NCBI GenBank assembly: GCA_963841845.1
Contig: CAWJEG010000007.1
Location: 372,001 to 436,000 of the forward strand
Direction of reading: 5' to 3'
DNA from: CAVVGZ01 sp963841845
GTDB lineage: Bacteria; Chloroflexota; Anaerolineae; Anaerolineales; Anaerolineaceae
DNA: 64,000 bases
Shown piece after piece: positions 45,383 through 54,683 of this stretch (position 1 is its first letter; every line of letters begins with the position of its first letter). The notes beneath the pieces are model-generated. The model did not search any database. It was not told the DNA's origin and worked only from the letters and a program-made list of their open reading frames with translations. The position numbers and the translations under genes are program-made.

Positions 45383-45925
45383 TTATTCTCCATCTTTTTG
45401 GATGTTGTCTATTGGGGGAGGATTTTGTCCTCGGGTTAGCATAATCGCGCCGACAGCCGCAACCAGTAAGATGAAAGCAATGATGATAAAAGGTAGTAAA
45501 TATTCAGTAAAAAGGGTTGTTCCAATAACTTCCGGACTGGCAAACTCAGAGGTTGGTGATGGCAGTGCATCCCAGCTGCTATTCAGCCATCCAATTAAGG
45601 TACCGGTTGCGATTAAGAATAACATCCCGCCTGCAACAGCGTAGATGCGCTGGTAGCGGAGCACTTCCCCTGCAGACAAATGCTCAGCTCCCAGCAGCAT
45701 GATTAAGAACAGAAAGAGCACCATTATCGCCCCTGCATAAACAGTGATCTGGGTTAAGGCAATGAAAGGAGCGCCCAGGGTAAGATACAAAATAGCAACA
45801 ATTACGAAATTCATCACCAGGAAAATTGCTGAGTAAATGGCGTTCTTGCTTAAAAGCATTCCGAATGCCGACGTAATAACCATAAGTGCCATAAATCCAT
45901 ATAGGATGATCTGCATCGATACCAT
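45383..45925 (-). CDS. nuoJ: NADH-quinone oxidoreductase subunit J
   Basis: This 180-residue membrane subunit has five helices. It contains the pattern YLTLGAPFIALTQITVYAGA then IMVLFLFLIMLLG, typical of NuoJ helix 3 with its pi-bulge. A second in-frame ATG lies at 45916. It begins 11 bp after nuoI. Confidence 0.92.
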   Translation of the reverse strand: MVSMQIILYGFMALMVITSAFGMLLSKNAIYSAIFLVMNFVIVAILYLTLGAPFIALTQITVYAGAIMVLFLFLIMLLGAEHLSAGEVLRYQRIYAVAGGMLFLIATGTLIGWLNSSWDALPSPTSEFASPEVIGTTLFTEYLLPFIIIAFILLVAAVGAIMLTRGQNPPPIDNIQKDGE

Positions 45926-45936
45926 CTCGTCACTCC

Positions 45937-46428
45937 CTAGTTTATTGGATCCTTCATTTGAGGGATTGATCGGATAAATACTCCGGGGGCGGTTTTTTGT
46001 GGGGTTGCTTCTCCTCCAGGAGAAACGGATTCTAACAACATATCTTTGGTATAAATTGACCCGGCCCGGTCAGTAAAAGACAGCTCATAATTATCACCAA
46101 GTACGATCGCTTCTGTGGGACAGGCATCTTCACAAAAACCACAAAAAATGCATCGCAGCAAATTAATTTCATAGGTGCGTGCAAAGCGCTCACCCGGTGA
46201 ATAACGTTCTTCATCCGTATTCTCTGCAGACTCCACAAATATTGCATCAGCCGGACAGGCTGCTGCGCAAAGCGAGCACCCAATGCATTTCTCCAGGCCA
46301 TTCTCATAGCGCATCAAAACATGGCGCCCTTTAAACCTGGCTTTCACTGGTCGCTTCACTTCCGGATAACTGACCGTCACTTTTTTTGCAAAGAGGGTTT
46401 TTAAGCTTTGCACCAGACTATCGAACAT
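45937..46428 (-). CDS. nuoI: NADH-quinone oxidoreductase subunit I (two 4Fe-4S clusters)
   Basis: This 163-residue ferredoxin-like subunit carries two full 4Fe-4S motifs: CIGCSLCAAACPADAI and CIFCGFCEDACPTEAI. These bind clusters N6a and N6b, which pass electrons along the peripheral arm towards NuoB. The N-terminus lacks a long extension. It begins 3 bp after nuoH. Confidence 0.95.
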   Translation of the reverse strand: MFDSLVQSLKTLFAKKVTVSYPEVKRPVKARFKGRHVLMRYENGLEKCIGCSLCAAACPADAIFVESAENTDEERYSPGERFARTYEINLLRCIFCGFCEDACPTEAIVLGDNYELSFTDRAGSIYTKDMLLESVSPGGEATPQKTAPGVFIRSIPQMKDPIN

Positions 46429-46431
46429 TCA

Positions 46432-47436
46432 CTAACCTCCTGCAAATTTAAGGATCACTGCCATCACAACGATATTGAGCAAACCAGCCGGGAAGAGGAC
46501 TTTCCAGCCTAAAGCCATCAATCGATCATAGCGTATCCTGGCTAGTGTTGTGCGCACCCACAGTATCACAAAAACCCACAGCATGGTTTTTGTGATTAGA
46601 TAGATTGGACCAAGCCAGGGGATTGTATCGATAAAAGGACCGCGAAATCCCCCCAGGAAAAGCGAAGCACCGATCATAGATATGGCAAGAACCTTGATGT
46701 ATTCAGCCATATAGAACAGCGCAAATTTCATACCGGAGTATTCTGTATGGAATCCGCCAGTCAACTCCTGCTCAGCCTCAGGCATATCGAAAGGTGGACG
46801 GTTTATTTCAGCCAGGCTGGCGATGAAATAAATGATAAAGCTTACCGGTTGGAGAATGAAGAACCAGATTGGATTCTGAGCATTGACAATATCCAGTAGA
46901 CTCAGGGAACCTACCCATAAAACAGGTCCGATATAGGCTGTCCCAAGCGCCAGTTCATAACTAATCATCTGGGCAGTTGACCGCATCCCACCCAGCATGG
47001 CATATTTATTATTGGAAGACCATCCCGCTAGGGTGATCCCGTAAACAGATATCGACGTCACCGAAAGAATCCACAAAATCCCAACATTGATGTTGGATAG
47101 GTACAGGGTAACATCTCTTCCAAATAAATTAACCGAGGTACCCCAGGGAACAACTGCCACCACCACCATAGCAGGAATGACGGTTATGATCGGGGCTGCA
47201 AAAAATAATACCTTATCCGCATTGGCAGGGGTTAATTCTTCTTTAAAAATAAGCTTGATCCCATCTGCCATAGGTTGTAGGAGTCCGAAAGGTCCGGCGC
47301 GGTTGGGTCCTTTCCTTAATTGGATCCAGGCCAGTACTTTCCTTTCGTATAGGGTTGTATAGGCAAAGCCCGCCGTCAAACCCAGGCAAATAACCAGCGC
47401 TTTAATAATCCACTCAATGATCATTCCCGAATCCAT
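46432..47436 (-). CDS. nuoH: NADH-quinone oxidoreductase subunit H
   Basis: This 334-residue membrane subunit forms the quinone-access chamber. It contains YERKVLAWIQLRKGPNRAGP and LAEINRPPFDMPEAEQELTG, both hallmarks of NuoH, then FALFYMAEYIKVLAISM. It has about eight helices. It lies 35 bp after nuoG and 3 bp before nuoI. Confidence 0.95.
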   Translation of the reverse strand: MDSGMIIEWIIKALVICLGLTAGFAYTTLYERKVLAWIQLRKGPNRAGPFGLLQPMADGIKLIFKEELTPANADKVLFFAAPIITVIPAMVVVAVVPWGTSVNLFGRDVTLYLSNINVGILWILSVTSISVYGITLAGWSSNNKYAMLGGMRSTAQMISYELALGTAYIGPVLWVGSLSLLDIVNAQNPIWFFILQPVSFIIYFIASLAEINRPPFDMPEAEQELTGGFHTEYSGMKFALFYMAEYIKVLAISMIGASLFLGGFRGPFIDTIPWLGPIYLITKTMLWVFVILWVRTTLARIRYDRLMALGWKVLFPAGLLNIVVMAVILKFAGG

Positions 47437-47471
47437 TTTTCAACCTCACCAGTCCAGAATGAAATTTCCTT

Positions 47472-49973
47472 TCAGGACTTTTCCATCATCTTGATTAGTT
47501 TTATCGCACGGGGTTCTGAATGCGGGATACCGCAGCTGCGCGGTAATAAAGCAGCACCGGTTGGCAAATCTCCATCCGTTTTAATGACTGCAGGATACGG
47601 TCCACCCTTTCCCAAATCCAGGGAAACAACTTCCCCCGCTTGTAAACCATAGTTTTCGGCCAGGTCGGGGTTCATAAGTAACTCAGCTCCCCATTTCCTC
47701 TTATCAAGCAATGTATTAAATTGCATTAAATTTCCATGGTCAAATAATTTTGTCACCGGGACTACAAGGATTGTGCCCCCTGGTATCTGAATCGGATCGG
47801 GGATAACCACTTCTGCAGGCTCAAAATGCTCACCGTAGACGATCTCGTTTTTAAGTTGGCAGCCAGTTCCTTGATGATTCTCGTAAGATGTGCCTCCATA
47901 ATACAAATCGCTCCTGCCAATTATCGGCCACTGCTCCTCAACCTCAGCTAAGGCCCGGTAAGTCAATCGCCCATATCCTGGATGTGTGCTGGCAATTCTG
48001 GAAAAAACAAGCGCTGCAGCATCTTCTTCAAGCTCCAATCCCATCCGGTGGCCAATTTTTGCAGTAATACTGAAATCTGCAAAAATATTATTCCGGGGTG
48101 GAAGAACAGGATAAAAACGTTGCACCCTGCGATCGCCGCTGGTATAAGTTCCTTCCCTTTCTGTATATGGAAGCACTGGCAGCACAACATCTGCAATTTT
48201 AGCGGTTGCGGTTAAAAACAAATCCTGCACCACGACAAAATCGATTGATTGGATTTCTTCAGCCAGTTTCGGATCATCGCCGCAGGGATCTGCTCCGGCA
48301 ATATAGATCATTTTTGCCTTGCATAAAAGATCGGGCATATCCATACAGGGTTTGAAACCCATATCCCAGGCACCTTGGGTGTTCCCGTGTGGCCAAACCC
48401 CGATCAAACCGTTATTGGGTTTTCCCCAGTGTCCAGTTTTATACATCAAATTTGCCCCGCATCGCGCCAGGGCTTCGGAGTGAAGTAATCCTATTCCTTC
48501 ACTCCCAAAAAATAGGATTGCGTTGGATGCTTCAGCAAACTCCCGGGCTGCCTGCTCGTTGACCTCTGCCAGAAATCCTTTGCCGCCCGGTTCAAAAGCG
48601 GAGAGAACTGCGGCCTCCTGGCCGTATTGGTAGCGCACGATATGGGTGGCAAATTCATCCAGACGGGTTGGCCTTGGATTGGCAACAATTAATTTAACGC
48701 CATTCCGGGCGGCATTTTTAAGCCGCAGCCACCAAATCGGGGCCTCTTGATGTAAGTCGCTGGCAATTACCAGAATTGCAGTCTCGGGCCCTAGCGTTGA
48801 AAAATCTGTGCCCTCACCCACTCCCATCTGGGCAATTTGATCTCCCCCTGCCATGTGACTGTACAAAATTGCCTGCCCTCCCCGGGATTGCACCAATTCC
48901 TTCAAATTGAAAAGGTCTTCATTTGAAAGCCGTCCGCTCGCCAGGGCGGCAATATCGTATCCAACCGTAATCATCTTATCTGTGATCAGGTCAAGGGCTT
49001 CTTGCCAGCTGGCTTCCTCGAGCTTGCCATTTTTCCGGATTAATGGGCTGGTCAGTCGCTGGTCACTTTCGAGATACTGGTACACAAGGCGGCCTTTATC
49101 ACAGGTCCAAATCTCATTTACCGACTCATTTTGACGCGGCATGACCCTTTTTATGGTCCAGTGGCCGCCGTTCATTGCTTCACGCCTGATATTGAATGTA
49201 ATATTACAACCAACCGGGCAGTGATTGCATATAGATGCTCCCGGCTTGAGTTCCCACGGGCGCGCCCCGAAGCGAAAGTCGGCCGTGGTTAATGCCCCAA
49301 CTGGGCAAATATCGGTTGAATTTCCGGAAAATATCGAATCAAATCCTGGTTCGGAGTTGGTAATAATCTGCAGCGAACGACCTCGTTGCGATAATGCAAT
49401 TACCGGATCATTGACAATTTCATTCTGGAAACGTACACAACGACCACACTGTATGCATCGTTCCCGATCCAGATAAATTAATTCGCCTAGTGGATAGTGT
49501 TTGGCTAATTTCATTTTCTCATCAAAGAGAAAACGGCTCTGGGGTGGACCATACTGCATGGTAAGATTTTGTAAAGGACATTCCCCGCCTTTGTCGCAAA
49601 CGGGACAATCCAGTGGGTGAGAAGTCAGGAGTAATTCCAATACTTCTCTCCGGGCTTTGGCAACTTTTTCCGATTCGGTAATGACCGCCATGCCTTCCGA
49701 AACTGGCGTGGTACAGGCTGTTTCAAGTTTTGGAAAAAATCGAATTTTAAGTGTTCCATCATCCTTCAGGATGAACTGTTTTGTGGCACTGTCAATTTCT
49801 GGTCTTCCAATTTCAACCAGGCACATCCGGCACATACCTGCCGGCTTCAATTTGGGATGATGGCAAAAAATGGGTATATCTATACCAGCGCTTTTTGCCG
49901 CGTCAACAAGGTTCATTCCTTCCGGGACAGTAACAGGCCGGTTGTCGATTGTCAGGGTGACCATTTTACCCAT
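47472..49973 (-). CDS. nuoG: NADH-quinone oxidoreductase subunit G
   Basis: This 833-residue iron-sulfur subunit of the NADH module has three parts. The N-terminal 2Fe-2S ferredoxin domain shows PIFCHHPKLKPAGMCRMCLV. The His/Cys and 4Fe-4S segments follow (HPLDCPVCDKGGECPLQN, CIQCGRCVRFQNEI), and then ICNHCPVGCN. The rest is a molybdopterin-oxidoreductase-like domain, including a MopB-type C-terminal region. It contains the ICNHCPVGC site found in NuoG proteins with the extra N7 cluster. It lies 17 bp after nuoF. Confidence 0.93.
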   Translation of the reverse strand: MGKMVTLTIDNRPVTVPEGMNLVDAAKSAGIDIPIFCHHPKLKPAGMCRMCLVEIGRPEIDSATKQFILKDDGTLKIRFFPKLETACTTPVSEGMAVITESEKVAKARREVLELLLTSHPLDCPVCDKGGECPLQNLTMQYGPPQSRFLFDEKMKLAKHYPLGELIYLDRERCIQCGRCVRFQNEIVNDPVIALSQRGRSLQIITNSEPGFDSIFSGNSTDICPVGALTTADFRFGARPWELKPGASICNHCPVGCNITFNIRREAMNGGHWTIKRVMPRQNESVNEIWTCDKGRLVYQYLESDQRLTSPLIRKNGKLEEASWQEALDLITDKMITVGYDIAALASGRLSNEDLFNLKELVQSRGGQAILYSHMAGGDQIAQMGVGEGTDFSTLGPETAILVIASDLHQEAPIWWLRLKNAARNGVKLIVANPRPTRLDEFATHIVRYQYGQEAAVLSAFEPGGKGFLAEVNEQAAREFAEASNAILFFGSEGIGLLHSEALARCGANLMYKTGHWGKPNNGLIGVWPHGNTQGAWDMGFKPCMDMPDLLCKAKMIYIAGADPCGDDPKLAEEIQSIDFVVVQDLFLTATAKIADVVLPVLPYTEREGTYTSGDRRVQRFYPVLPPRNNIFADFSITAKIGHRMGLELEEDAAALVFSRIASTHPGYGRLTYRALAEVEEQWPIIGRSDLYYGGTSYENHQGTGCQLKNEIVYGEHFEPAEVVIPDPIQIPGGTILVVPVTKLFDHGNLMQFNTLLDKRKWGAELLMNPDLAENYGLQAGEVVSLDLGKGGPYPAVIKTDGDLPTGAALLPRSCGIPHSEPRAIKLIKMMEKS

Positions 49974-49990
49974 AAAAGAATCTCCTTGAT

Positions 49991-51295
49991 CTATACAACA
50001 GGCTGTTCTAATTTGAGAGCCGGGGCTTCCAACTCGCTCATCCGTTCCGCTAATAACTTATCAAAATCCGGACGGAATTTTAATATTGCGGATTGGACAG
50101 CCATTATTGAAAATTCCCCTAAAGCACACAGGCATTTCCCTTCAATCTGAGAAGTTACAGCCTTTAACAGGTTAACATCCTCATCGGTTGCTTCGCCCCT
50201 CATAATGCGGTCAGTGATTTTTGCCATCCAGTAAGTACCTTCACGGCAAGGTGTACATTTTCCGCAAGACTCATGGTTGAAGAAATGGGTGGTTTTATTC
50301 ACCAGGTTGGCTATGTTGACCGAGTCATCGATTATGATTACAGAAGCAGATCCCAGGGGGGTCCCAAGTATTTGCATACAGGATTCATAATCCATTGGCG
50401 TATCCAGGGCTTTCTTATCTGCAACGACCAGGCTGGAAGAAGCGCCGGCTGGCATGATCGCTTTTATCTTGTGTCCCTTCGGAACACCCCCGCCAGGCCC
50501 AAAAATCAATTCACGAAAAGGTGTCCCAAGCGGTAATTCATAATTGCCGGGATTATTAACACACCCGGAAAGTGAAAAAATCTTTACACCCGGACTCTTC
50601 TCCGTACCAAATCCATAAAACCATTGCGCACCATGCTGGATAATTAATGGAACGTTGGTTAAAGTCTCAACATTATTAATTACAGTCGGTTTGGAAAATA
50701 ACCCGGCAACTGCGGGAAAGGGGGGCCTTAATCTTGGCTGGCCAAGTTTTCCCTCCAGGGACTCCAATAAAGCGGTCTCCTCCCCACAAATATAGGCCCC
50801 TGCCCCGAGATGGGTATAGATATTTAAAGAATATTCAGTACCGAATAGGTGATCTCCCAGAAAGCCTGCCTGCTCCAGTTCAACCAGTTTCTTTTGCAGA
50901 ACGTTGGCAATCTCCCAGAACTCCCCGCGTAAATAAATGTAAGCGGTTTTCGCCTGGACTGCATACGATGCTAGCATTAATCCTTCAATAAATTGAAATG
51001 GATTCTTTTCTAATATTTCCCGATCCTTGAAGGTCCCCGGTTCAGATTCATCAGCATTGGCAACAACGTAGTGCGGCCAGAGGTTGTTTGGCAGGAATCC
51101 CCACTTGACACCGGTTGGAAAACCAGCGCCCCCCCTCCCACGCAGTCCGGATTCCTTAACAACTTTCAGGACATCGGACGGCTGCATTCCGGTTACTGCA
51201 TTCTTAAAGGCTGTAAATCCGTCATTTTTAAGGTAGACATCCAGCCTCTCAAGATGTTCAATATTTCTATGCCGCAACAACAGGTATTCTGTCAT
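49991..51295 (-). CDS. nuoF: NADH-quinone oxidoreductase subunit F (NADH- and FMN-binding)
   Basis: This 434-residue flavoprotein oxidises NADH. The FMN/NADH region is GLRGRGGAGFPTGVKWGFLP near residues 50-69, and YICGEETALLESLEGKLGQP is conserved. The N3 4Fe-4S ligands are in ESCGKCTPCREG plus the Cys in EGKCLCALGEF. Its ATG shares one base with the nuoE stop, so translation is coupled. Confidence 0.95.
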   Translation of the reverse strand: MTEYLLLRHRNIEHLERLDVYLKNDGFTAFKNAVTGMQPSDVLKVVKESGLRGRGGAGFPTGVKWGFLPNNLWPHYVVANADESEPGTFKDREILEKNPFQFIEGLMLASYAVQAKTAYIYLRGEFWEIANVLQKKLVELEQAGFLGDHLFGTEYSLNIYTHLGAGAYICGEETALLESLEGKLGQPRLRPPFPAVAGLFSKPTVINNVETLTNVPLIIQHGAQWFYGFGTEKSPGVKIFSLSGCVNNPGNYELPLGTPFRELIFGPGGGVPKGHKIKAIMPAGASSSLVVADKKALDTPMDYESCMQILGTPLGSASVIIIDDSVNIANLVNKTTHFFNHESCGKCTPCREGTYWMAKITDRIMRGEATDEDVNLLKAVTSQIEGKCLCALGEFSIMAVQSAILKFRPDFDKLLAERMSELEAPALKLEQPVV

Positions 51296-51816
51296 TAGAG
51301 TTCACCCTCCATTTTCAAGGAGGCACTTTGCCGGATACCTTCAATAACTGTTTTTGCCGTATCTAACGTCTGGTCCTGATGGTAACTGATTGTCCCTTTC
51401 CCCTGAAGCTGGAACATTGGTGCGTGGTCACAGGCTGCCAGGCACTTGACTTCCTCCAGCGTAAAAAACCCATCGGGCGTTGTCCCTCCAACCTCAATAG
51501 AGAGATATTCGGATAGGTCTTTTAAAAATCTGTCTGCCCCCCTCAATGCGCATGGTAAATCAGTACATACCTGGATACGGTAATGCCCGCCTGGTTCCTG
51601 GTGGAAAAGAGAATAAAAACCAGCGATGGATGCAACATCGGTTGGAGATACCTGCAAGATTTCAGATATTTCACGGATAGATTGGTCACTGACAAAATTG
51701 TTTTCCCGTTGAGCCAGGAAAAGCAGCGGCATCAAAGCAGCTCGTTTTTGCTCTGGAGGATATCGCTTTAAAATTTCCTGGATTTCTTCACGATAATTTT
51801 CTACTAATTGGTTCAC
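51295..51816 (-). CDS. nuoE: NADH-quinone oxidoreductase subunit E (2Fe-2S)
   Basis: This 173-residue thioredoxin-fold subunit has a 2Fe-2S cluster (N1a). The four ligands are visible in QVCTDLPCALRG and VKCLAACDHAP. The helical N-terminus (PPEQKRAALMPLLFLAQREN) is typical. It overlaps nuoD by 4 bp and nuoF by 1 bp. Confidence 0.93.
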   Translation of the reverse strand: MNQLVENYREEIQEILKRYPPEQKRAALMPLLFLAQRENNFVSDQSIREISEILQVSPTDVASIAGFYSLFHQEPGGHYRIQVCTDLPCALRGADRFLKDLSEYLSIEVGGTTPDGFFTLEEVKCLAACDHAPMFQLQGKGTISYHQDQTLDTAKTVIEGIRQSASLKMEGEL

Positions 51817-53042
51817 CGATCCGCATCTCCTAAGACAACATCAATACTGCCGATTATTCCAACCACATCTGCAACAAAATGACCCTTGGTTAATAAAGGC
51901 ATGATTTGTAAATTTGAGAATGACGGCGTGCGTAATTTAACCCGGTATGGCTTTGAACTCCCATCACTCTCCAGGAAAACAGATAATTCTCCGCGTGGCG
52001 ATTCTGTACTTGCATAGACCGAACCCTTTGGCGGAGAAAATCCTTCTGTCCAGATTTTGAAATGATGGATGAGTGCTTCCATGCTTGTCCCAAGTTCAGA
52101 ACGTGGCGGGGGTACATATTTCCGGTTATTACTGCGGACTGGACCAAACGGCAGGTGGTGAAATGCCTGCCGGATGATGCGTACAGATTGGCGGATTTCT
52201 TCCATACGCACTTTAAACCGGTCATGGACATCTCCACCCTGGAACGTGGGTATATCAAAGTCGTATTGTTCATACCCGCTGTAAGGATAGGCTTTGCGGA
52301 TATCATAGGATACCCCCGCAGCACGTAAGACTGGCCCGGTGATTCCCCATTCTATGCATTCATCTGCATTAAAAACGCCGATTCCCTTTGTTCGGTCTAA
52401 AAAGAGGAGGCTTTTCTCCAGAAAATTTTCATATCCGTCAATGCGCGGTGGAAAATCAGCCAGGAACTCCTTCAGGGCATCTTCGAACTCCTGGGGCACA
52501 TCCCTCCACACACCACCCGGACGGATATATGTGGTCATCATCCTTTGCCCTGAGCACATTTCGAACATATCCAGGATTTTTTCCCGGGAAATCATCGTGT
52601 ACAGGAATAAGGTGTTGGCTCCCAGGTCAAGTGCGGATGTGCCTACCCAGATCAGGTGAGAGGCAATGCGGGTCAGCTCGGCCAAAATTACCCGCAGGGC
52701 CTGTGCCCTGGGAGGAACATCCAGTTCAGCCAGCTTCTCAACCGCCAGGCAGTAAACCAGGTTATTACCAATCGGGTTACAATAATCCAGGCGGTCCGTC
52801 ATCACTTCGGCCTTCTCGTAGGTCTTGGCCTCCATGTTTTTTTCAATACCGGTGTGCAGAAAACCGATATCCGGGACACAATTCACAACAATTTCCCCAT
52901 CCAGTTCCAATAATAACCTCAATACACCGTGCGTACTGGGATGCTGAGGTCCCATGTTTAACAGCAAAGTCTCCCCGGATAAGGCGCGATTAGAGATTAA
53001 ATGTGCCAGCTCGTAAACATGAACATCTCTAATATCTGACAT
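51813..53042 (-). CDS. nuoD: NADH-quinone oxidoreductase subunit D
   Basis: This 409-residue subunit at the quinone site has the hallmark MGPQHPSTHGVLRLLLELDG, with the quinone-head His, and GFLHTGIEKNMEAKTYEKA. It ends with LPLLTKGHFVADVVGIIGSI and then DVVLGDADR, as in other NuoD proteins. It is not fused to NuoC. It overlaps nuoE by 4 bp. Confidence 0.95.
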   Translation of the reverse strand: MSDIRDVHVYELAHLISNRALSGETLLLNMGPQHPSTHGVLRLLLELDGEIVVNCVPDIGFLHTGIEKNMEAKTYEKAEVMTDRLDYCNPIGNNLVYCLAVEKLAELDVPPRAQALRVILAELTRIASHLIWVGTSALDLGANTLFLYTMISREKILDMFEMCSGQRMMTTYIRPGGVWRDVPQEFEDALKEFLADFPPRIDGYENFLEKSLLFLDRTKGIGVFNADECIEWGITGPVLRAAGVSYDIRKAYPYSGYEQYDFDIPTFQGGDVHDRFKVRMEEIRQSVRIIRQAFHHLPFGPVRSNNRKYVPPPRSELGTSMEALIHHFKIWTEGFSPPKGSVYASTESPRGELSVFLESDGSSKPYRVKLRTPSFSNLQIMPLLTKGHFVADVVGIIGSIDVVLGDADR

Positions 53043-53070
53043 GCACAGCTCCCAAGGGTTTCATTACAGC

Positions 53071-53583
53071 TTACTCTTTAGCATAAGGCTTTCTTAAATT
53101 AATTTCATCAAAGTTGAAGGAAAATTGTACTTCTTCATAACCAAGCGGGTAATCCTTCCGCAGAGGATGCCCCACCCAATCATAGGGCATCTCTATCCGG
53201 CGTAAATCAGAATGTCCTTCAAAGTGAATGCCAAACAGATCCCATACTTCCCGCTCAAACCAGTTGGCATTTGGAAATACCCGTTCAATAGTTTGCAGAT
53301 GGGGTGCGTTTCCGTTCAAGGGGACCCGGATAGAAATTACTGTTTTCTGTTGAAAATTGCGCAGGTGATATATCATGTGGAAACGGGGCGTTTCCTGAGG
53401 CCAGTAATCCACAGCGGTGAGATTTACCAGCATCTTGTACTCGTATAAAACCTTCAGGTTTTTCATCACTTCAACAACGTGTTCAGGTTGCACAATGAAA
53501 GTAATTTCTTCCCTGAATACCTGTTTTTCGGCTTTATAGACAGCCTGCATCATATCAGCTAAAGGTTCATACCTGTCATCCAT
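53071..53583 (-). CDS. nuoC: NADH-quinone oxidoreductase subunit C
   Basis: This 170-residue peripheral subunit matches the 30-kDa family. It contains FPNANWFEREVWDLFGIHFE and GHSDLRRIEMPYDWVGHPLR, then KDYPLGYEE, the standard signature. It stands separate from NuoD. It lies 42 bp after nuoB and 28 bp before nuoD. Confidence 0.94.
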   Translation of the reverse strand: MDDRYEPLADMMQAVYKAEKQVFREEITFIVQPEHVVEVMKNLKVLYEYKMLVNLTAVDYWPQETPRFHMIYHLRNFQQKTVISIRVPLNGNAPHLQTIERVFPNANWFEREVWDLFGIHFEGHSDLRRIEMPYDWVGHPLRKDYPLGYEEVQFSFNFDEINLRKPYAKE

Positions 53584-53625
53584 TCAACTCTTCCCTTTCG
53601 AGAGGTAAGTTAATCCGGACGTTCT

Positions 53626-54108
53626 TTATGACCAACGCGTCAGTTTTTCTTGCTTAACTTTCTCATTCAGTGTGAGAATCCCGTGAATTAATGCCTCAGG
53701 CCTTGGCGGGCAGCCGGCAATAAACACATCTACGGGGACAACCTCATCCACTCCCTGGACAACGGCGTAGTTGTTGAATACCCCGCCGCAAGAGGCACAA
53801 TCACCCATGGCAATTACCCATTTAGGATCTGGCATCTGGTCATACAGCATGCGGACTACAGGGGCCATCTTCTGGCTCACCCTGCCAGCTACTATCATCA
53901 GGTCTGCTTGGCGTGGACTTGCCCGGTTCAATTCCATGCCAAAGCGGCTGAGATCATAATTAGCACATTGGGCTGCCATCATCTCAATTGCACAGCATGC
54001 CAGGCCAAATAAAACCGGCCACATTGAATTCGTTCTGGCAAAACCCACAACCTGTTCTAGTGTGGTCGTAAGGATTCCCATATCGCCGGCCTTTTGCTCT
54101 AATCCCAT
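53626..54108 (-). CDS. nuoB: NADH-quinone oxidoreductase subunit B (cluster N2)
   Basis: This protein of about 160 residues binds the last cluster, N2. The ligands are visible in FGLACCAIEMM (tandem Cys), MGDCASCGG and FIAGCPPRPEAL. The start is placed at ATG 54108 (MGLEQKAGD), which overlaps the nuoA end by 10 bp; the longer frame to 54219 would read through nuoA. The order nuoA-B-C-D is standard. Confidence 0.93.
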   Translation of the reverse strand: MGLEQKAGDMGILTTTLEQVVGFARTNSMWPVLFGLACCAIEMMAAQCANYDLSRFGMELNRASPRQADLMIVAGRVSQKMAPVVRMLYDQMPDPKWVIAMGDCASCGGVFNNYAVVQGVDEVVPVDVFIAGCPPRPEALIHGILTLNEKVKQEKLTRWS

Positions 54109-54455
54109 TCCAGCGCTCCTTTCTTCCAGGCATACAGATGTGCCACCTCTAAAATCCCCAGGAAGATCAACATAGCTGCCAGCTCTGTCATCCCCAGATC
54201 GCGAAATACGACAGCCCACGGCAGCAGGAATACCACCTCAATATCAAATAAAATAAATAAAACTGCAATCAGGTAGTATCGAACGCTTACACGGCGCGTT
54301 CCTGGACCGTACGGTATCATTCCAGATTCATAAGGTTGGGATTTCCTGGCAGTTGGACGACGCGGGCCAAACAACATGCCAAGGCCAATGGCGATAAAAG
54401 CAATCAGAGCCGCCAGAAGAATAATTATCAACAAGGGAAGATATTCTTGTAGCAT
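54099..54455 (-). CDS. nuoA: NADH-quinone oxidoreductase subunit A
   Basis: This 118-residue subunit has three membrane helices and is the first gene of the 14-gene operon. The conserved loop QPYESGMIPYGPGTRRVSVR and the second-helix segment FDIEVVFLLPWAVVFRDLG are present. It is preceded by a 228-bp spacer to the end of rpoD, which holds an inverted repeat at 54510-54535. Confidence 0.94.
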   Translation of the reverse strand: MLQEYLPLLIIILLAALIAFIAIGLGMLFGPRRPTARKSQPYESGMIPYGPGTRRVSVRYYLIAVLFILFDIEVVFLLPWAVVFRDLGMTELAAMLIFLGILEVAHLYAWKKGALEWD

Positions 54456-54509
54456 TTAATATCCTAACATAGATGATCTAATTTGCTTGAAATAAGTATA
54501 TCATAGGTT

Positions 54510-54535
54510 GTTTGTGTGAGAATAATTTCACAAAC
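54510..54535. promoter_or_regulatory. Inverted repeat upstream of nuoA
   Basis: GTTTGTG and CACAAAC form 7-bp perfect arms around a 12-base AT-rich centre, 55-80 bp upstream of the nuoA start. A TATACT that could serve as a -10 element lies at 54495-54500 on the minus strand, but no good -35 matches it. It may be an operator for the complex I operon. Confidence 0.35.
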
Positions 54536-54683
54536 AGGGGTGTTCTAAATCCCTGGAAGGGATTCTCGATGCATTCCCCCGCTTGGCAACGGACACTTCC
54601 AGATAGCTTTGCAGCTAAGTCAGCAAGGGATAGGCGATGATAAAAAAAGCTTGCCGATTAATCCCCATACGAATAATCGAAGA

